This document shows positions 62,973 through 64,000 of a stretch of 64,000 nt of DNA, piece after piece. The notes beneath the pieces are model-generated. The model was given only the letters and a program-made list of their open reading frames with translations, was not told the DNA's origin and did not search any database. The position numbers and the translations under genes are program-made. The DNA is from Streptomyces sp. NBC_00461 (lineage in GTDB: Bacteria; Actinomycetota; Actinomycetes; Streptomycetales; Streptomycetaceae). The stretch is from contig NZ_CP107902.1 of NCBI RefSeq assembly GCF_036013935.1, forward strand, positions 4,063,001 to 4,127,000, written 5' to 3'. Each line of letters starts with the position of its first letter. The first letter of the stretch is position 1.

Positions 62973-64000
62973 GTGAGCGCCATTCGCCCGGCAGCCGTCG
63001 TCGTTCTCGCAGCGGGTGAGGGCACCCGTATGAAGTCGGCCACACCCAAGGTCCTGCACGAGATCTGCGGACGCAGCCTCGTGGGTCATGTGCTCGCCGC
63101 CGCAGGTGAGTTGGAGCCCGAGAACCTCGTCGTGGTCGTCGGTCACGCGCGGGAGAAGGTCGTCGCCCGTCTCGCCGAGATCGACCCCGCCGTACGCACC
63201 GCCGTGCAGGCCGAGCAGAACGGCACCGGACACGCCGTACGGATCGCCCTGGAGGAGCTCGGCGGCAGTGTCGACGGGACCGTGGTCGTCGTGTGCGGCG
63301 ACACCCCTCTCCTCACCGGTGAGACGCTGCGGCGGCTCGCCGCCACCCACGCCTCCGACGGCAACGCCGTCACCGTGCTGACCGCCGAGGTCCCGGACGC
63401 CACCGGTTACGGCCGGATCGTGCGCGACGAGGCGACGGGTGCCGTCACCGGGATCGTCGAGCACAAGGACGCGAGCGAGGAGCAGCGTGCGATCCGTGAG
63501 ATCAACTCCGGAGTGTTCGCGTTCGACGGTCAACTCCTCTCCGACGCCCTGAAGAAGGTCCGTACGGACAATAGTCAGGGCGAGGAGTACCTGACCGACG
63601 TGCTCGGGATCCTGCGGGAGGCCGGTCACCGTGTCGGGGCCTCCGTGGCCGGCGATCACCACGAGATCGCCGGGATCAACAACCGGGTGCAGCTGAGCGA
63701 GGCGCGCCGGATTCTCAACGACCGGCTGCTGACCGGGGCGATGCTGGCCGGCGTGACGGTCGTCGATCCGGCGACGACGTGGGTGGATGTGACGGTCACG
63801 TTCGAGCAGGACGCGGTGGTGCATCCCGGCACGCAGCTGCAGGGTTCCACGCATGTCGGTGAGGGTGCGGAGGTCGGGCCCAACAGCCGTCTGAAGGACA
63901 CGCGGGTGGAGGCCGGTGCGCGGGTCGACAACACGGTGGCGGACGGTGCTCATGTCGGGCCGCAGGCGACGGTGGGGCCGTATGCCTATCTGCGGCCGGG
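62973..64000 (+). CDS. glmU: Bifunctional UDP-GlcNAc pyrophosphorylase/glucosamine-1-P acetyltransferase, 3' end outside window
   Basis: About 342 residues are inside the window. The nucleotidyltransferase motif AAVVVLAAGEGTRMKSATPK is at the N-terminus, followed by QAEQNGTGHAVRIAL, VVVCGDTPLL, GYGRIVRDEATG, EHKDASEEQ, INSGVFAFD, and GEEYLTDVLGIL. From ~residue 255 the left-handed beta-helix hexapeptides of the acetyltransferase begin (TTWVDVTVTFEQDAVVHPGT, GSTHVGEGAEVGPN). It makes UDP-GlcNAc for peptidoglycan. The GTG 62973 follows GAAGGG. prs would be expected after it. Confidence 0.95.
   Translation, partial: MSAIRPAAVVVLAAGEGTRMKSATPKVLHEICGRSLVGHVLAAAGELEPENLVVVVGHAREKVVARLAEIDPAVRTAVQAEQNGTGHAVRIALEELGGSVDGTVVVVCGDTPLLTGETLRRLAATHASDGNAVTVLTAEVPDATGYGRIVRDEATGAVTGIVEHKDASEEQRAIREINSGVFAFDGQLLSDALKKVRTDNSQGEEYLTDVLGILREAGHRVGASVAGDHHEIAGINNRVQLSEARRILNDRLLTGAMLAGVTVVDPATTWVDVTVTFEQDAVVHPGTQLQGSTHVGEGAEVGPNSRLKDTRVEAGARVDNTVADGAHVGPQATVGPYAYLRP

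Overview
The window is high-GC actinobacterial chromosome and almost certainly Streptomyces. Coding bias is extreme at third positions, and GTG starts and 4-base start/stop overlaps are common. The gene set is a Streptomyces core: two Rpf cell-wall enzymes beside enolase, type II NADH dehydrogenase, mfd, glmU, and a tRNA-Leu(UAA) gene that I identify as bldA. From memory the gene order parallels the SCO307x-SCO312x part of the S. coelicolor chromosome; this was not checked against a database. I saw no prophage, integrase, transposase or CRISPR array.

Layout. 1-1.7 kb: two Roadblock/LC7-type genes and a membrane gene joined by a 189-bp tandem duplication. 1.8-7.6 kb: an RpiR-type regulator plus a histidase-family lyase with a non-canonical MIO triad, divergent from a complete OpuC-type quaternary-amine ABC transporter. 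I suggest this is a betaine or ergothioneine-like uptake and degradation module. 8.5-16.8 kb: cystathionine beta-synthase, SGNH hydrolase, thiolase, small conserved proteins, a Bax-inhibitor-1 protein and pobA. 16.9 kb: bldA. 17.4-20.8 kb: a MacB-like ABC exporter whose paralogue lies at 46.9-50.2 kb. 20.8-32.5 kb: cyclopropane synthase-like methyltransferase, ndh with two Rex-like operators, Ppx/GppA, DUF501, DivIC/FtsB-like protein, enolase, rpfA with a c-di-AMP (ydaO) riboswitch, rpfB, a P450 and mazG.

32.6-46.4 kb: a SurA-like lipoprotein, a DUF1906 secreted protein, a Ser/Thr kinase with a co-transcribed membrane protein, a degenerate N6-methyltransferase-like HTH protein, two exported proteins, an acetyltransferase, an HNH lipoprotein, a MT0933-type antitoxin and mfd. 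50.6-55.4 kb: an MFS exporter, a DUF485/acetate-type symporter pair and a coiled-coil protein.

55.5-61.0 kb is the most unusual block. It is an island of toxin-like nuclease and deaminase domains with SUKH immunity domains. Two convergently overlapping-frame genes (one operon) each carry a toxin-like domain and a SUKH domain in one chain; a divergent pair encodes a YwqJ-type deaminase followed by a SUKH-3 protein. The shared promoter region carries three 12-bp direct repeats spaced 21-22 bp. No secretion signals are visible.

The window ends with an apparently partnerless histidine kinase, a decayed HTH gene, tRNA-Gln(UUG) and the 5' part of glmU. A dispersed Streptomyces-type repeat occurs four times between genes.
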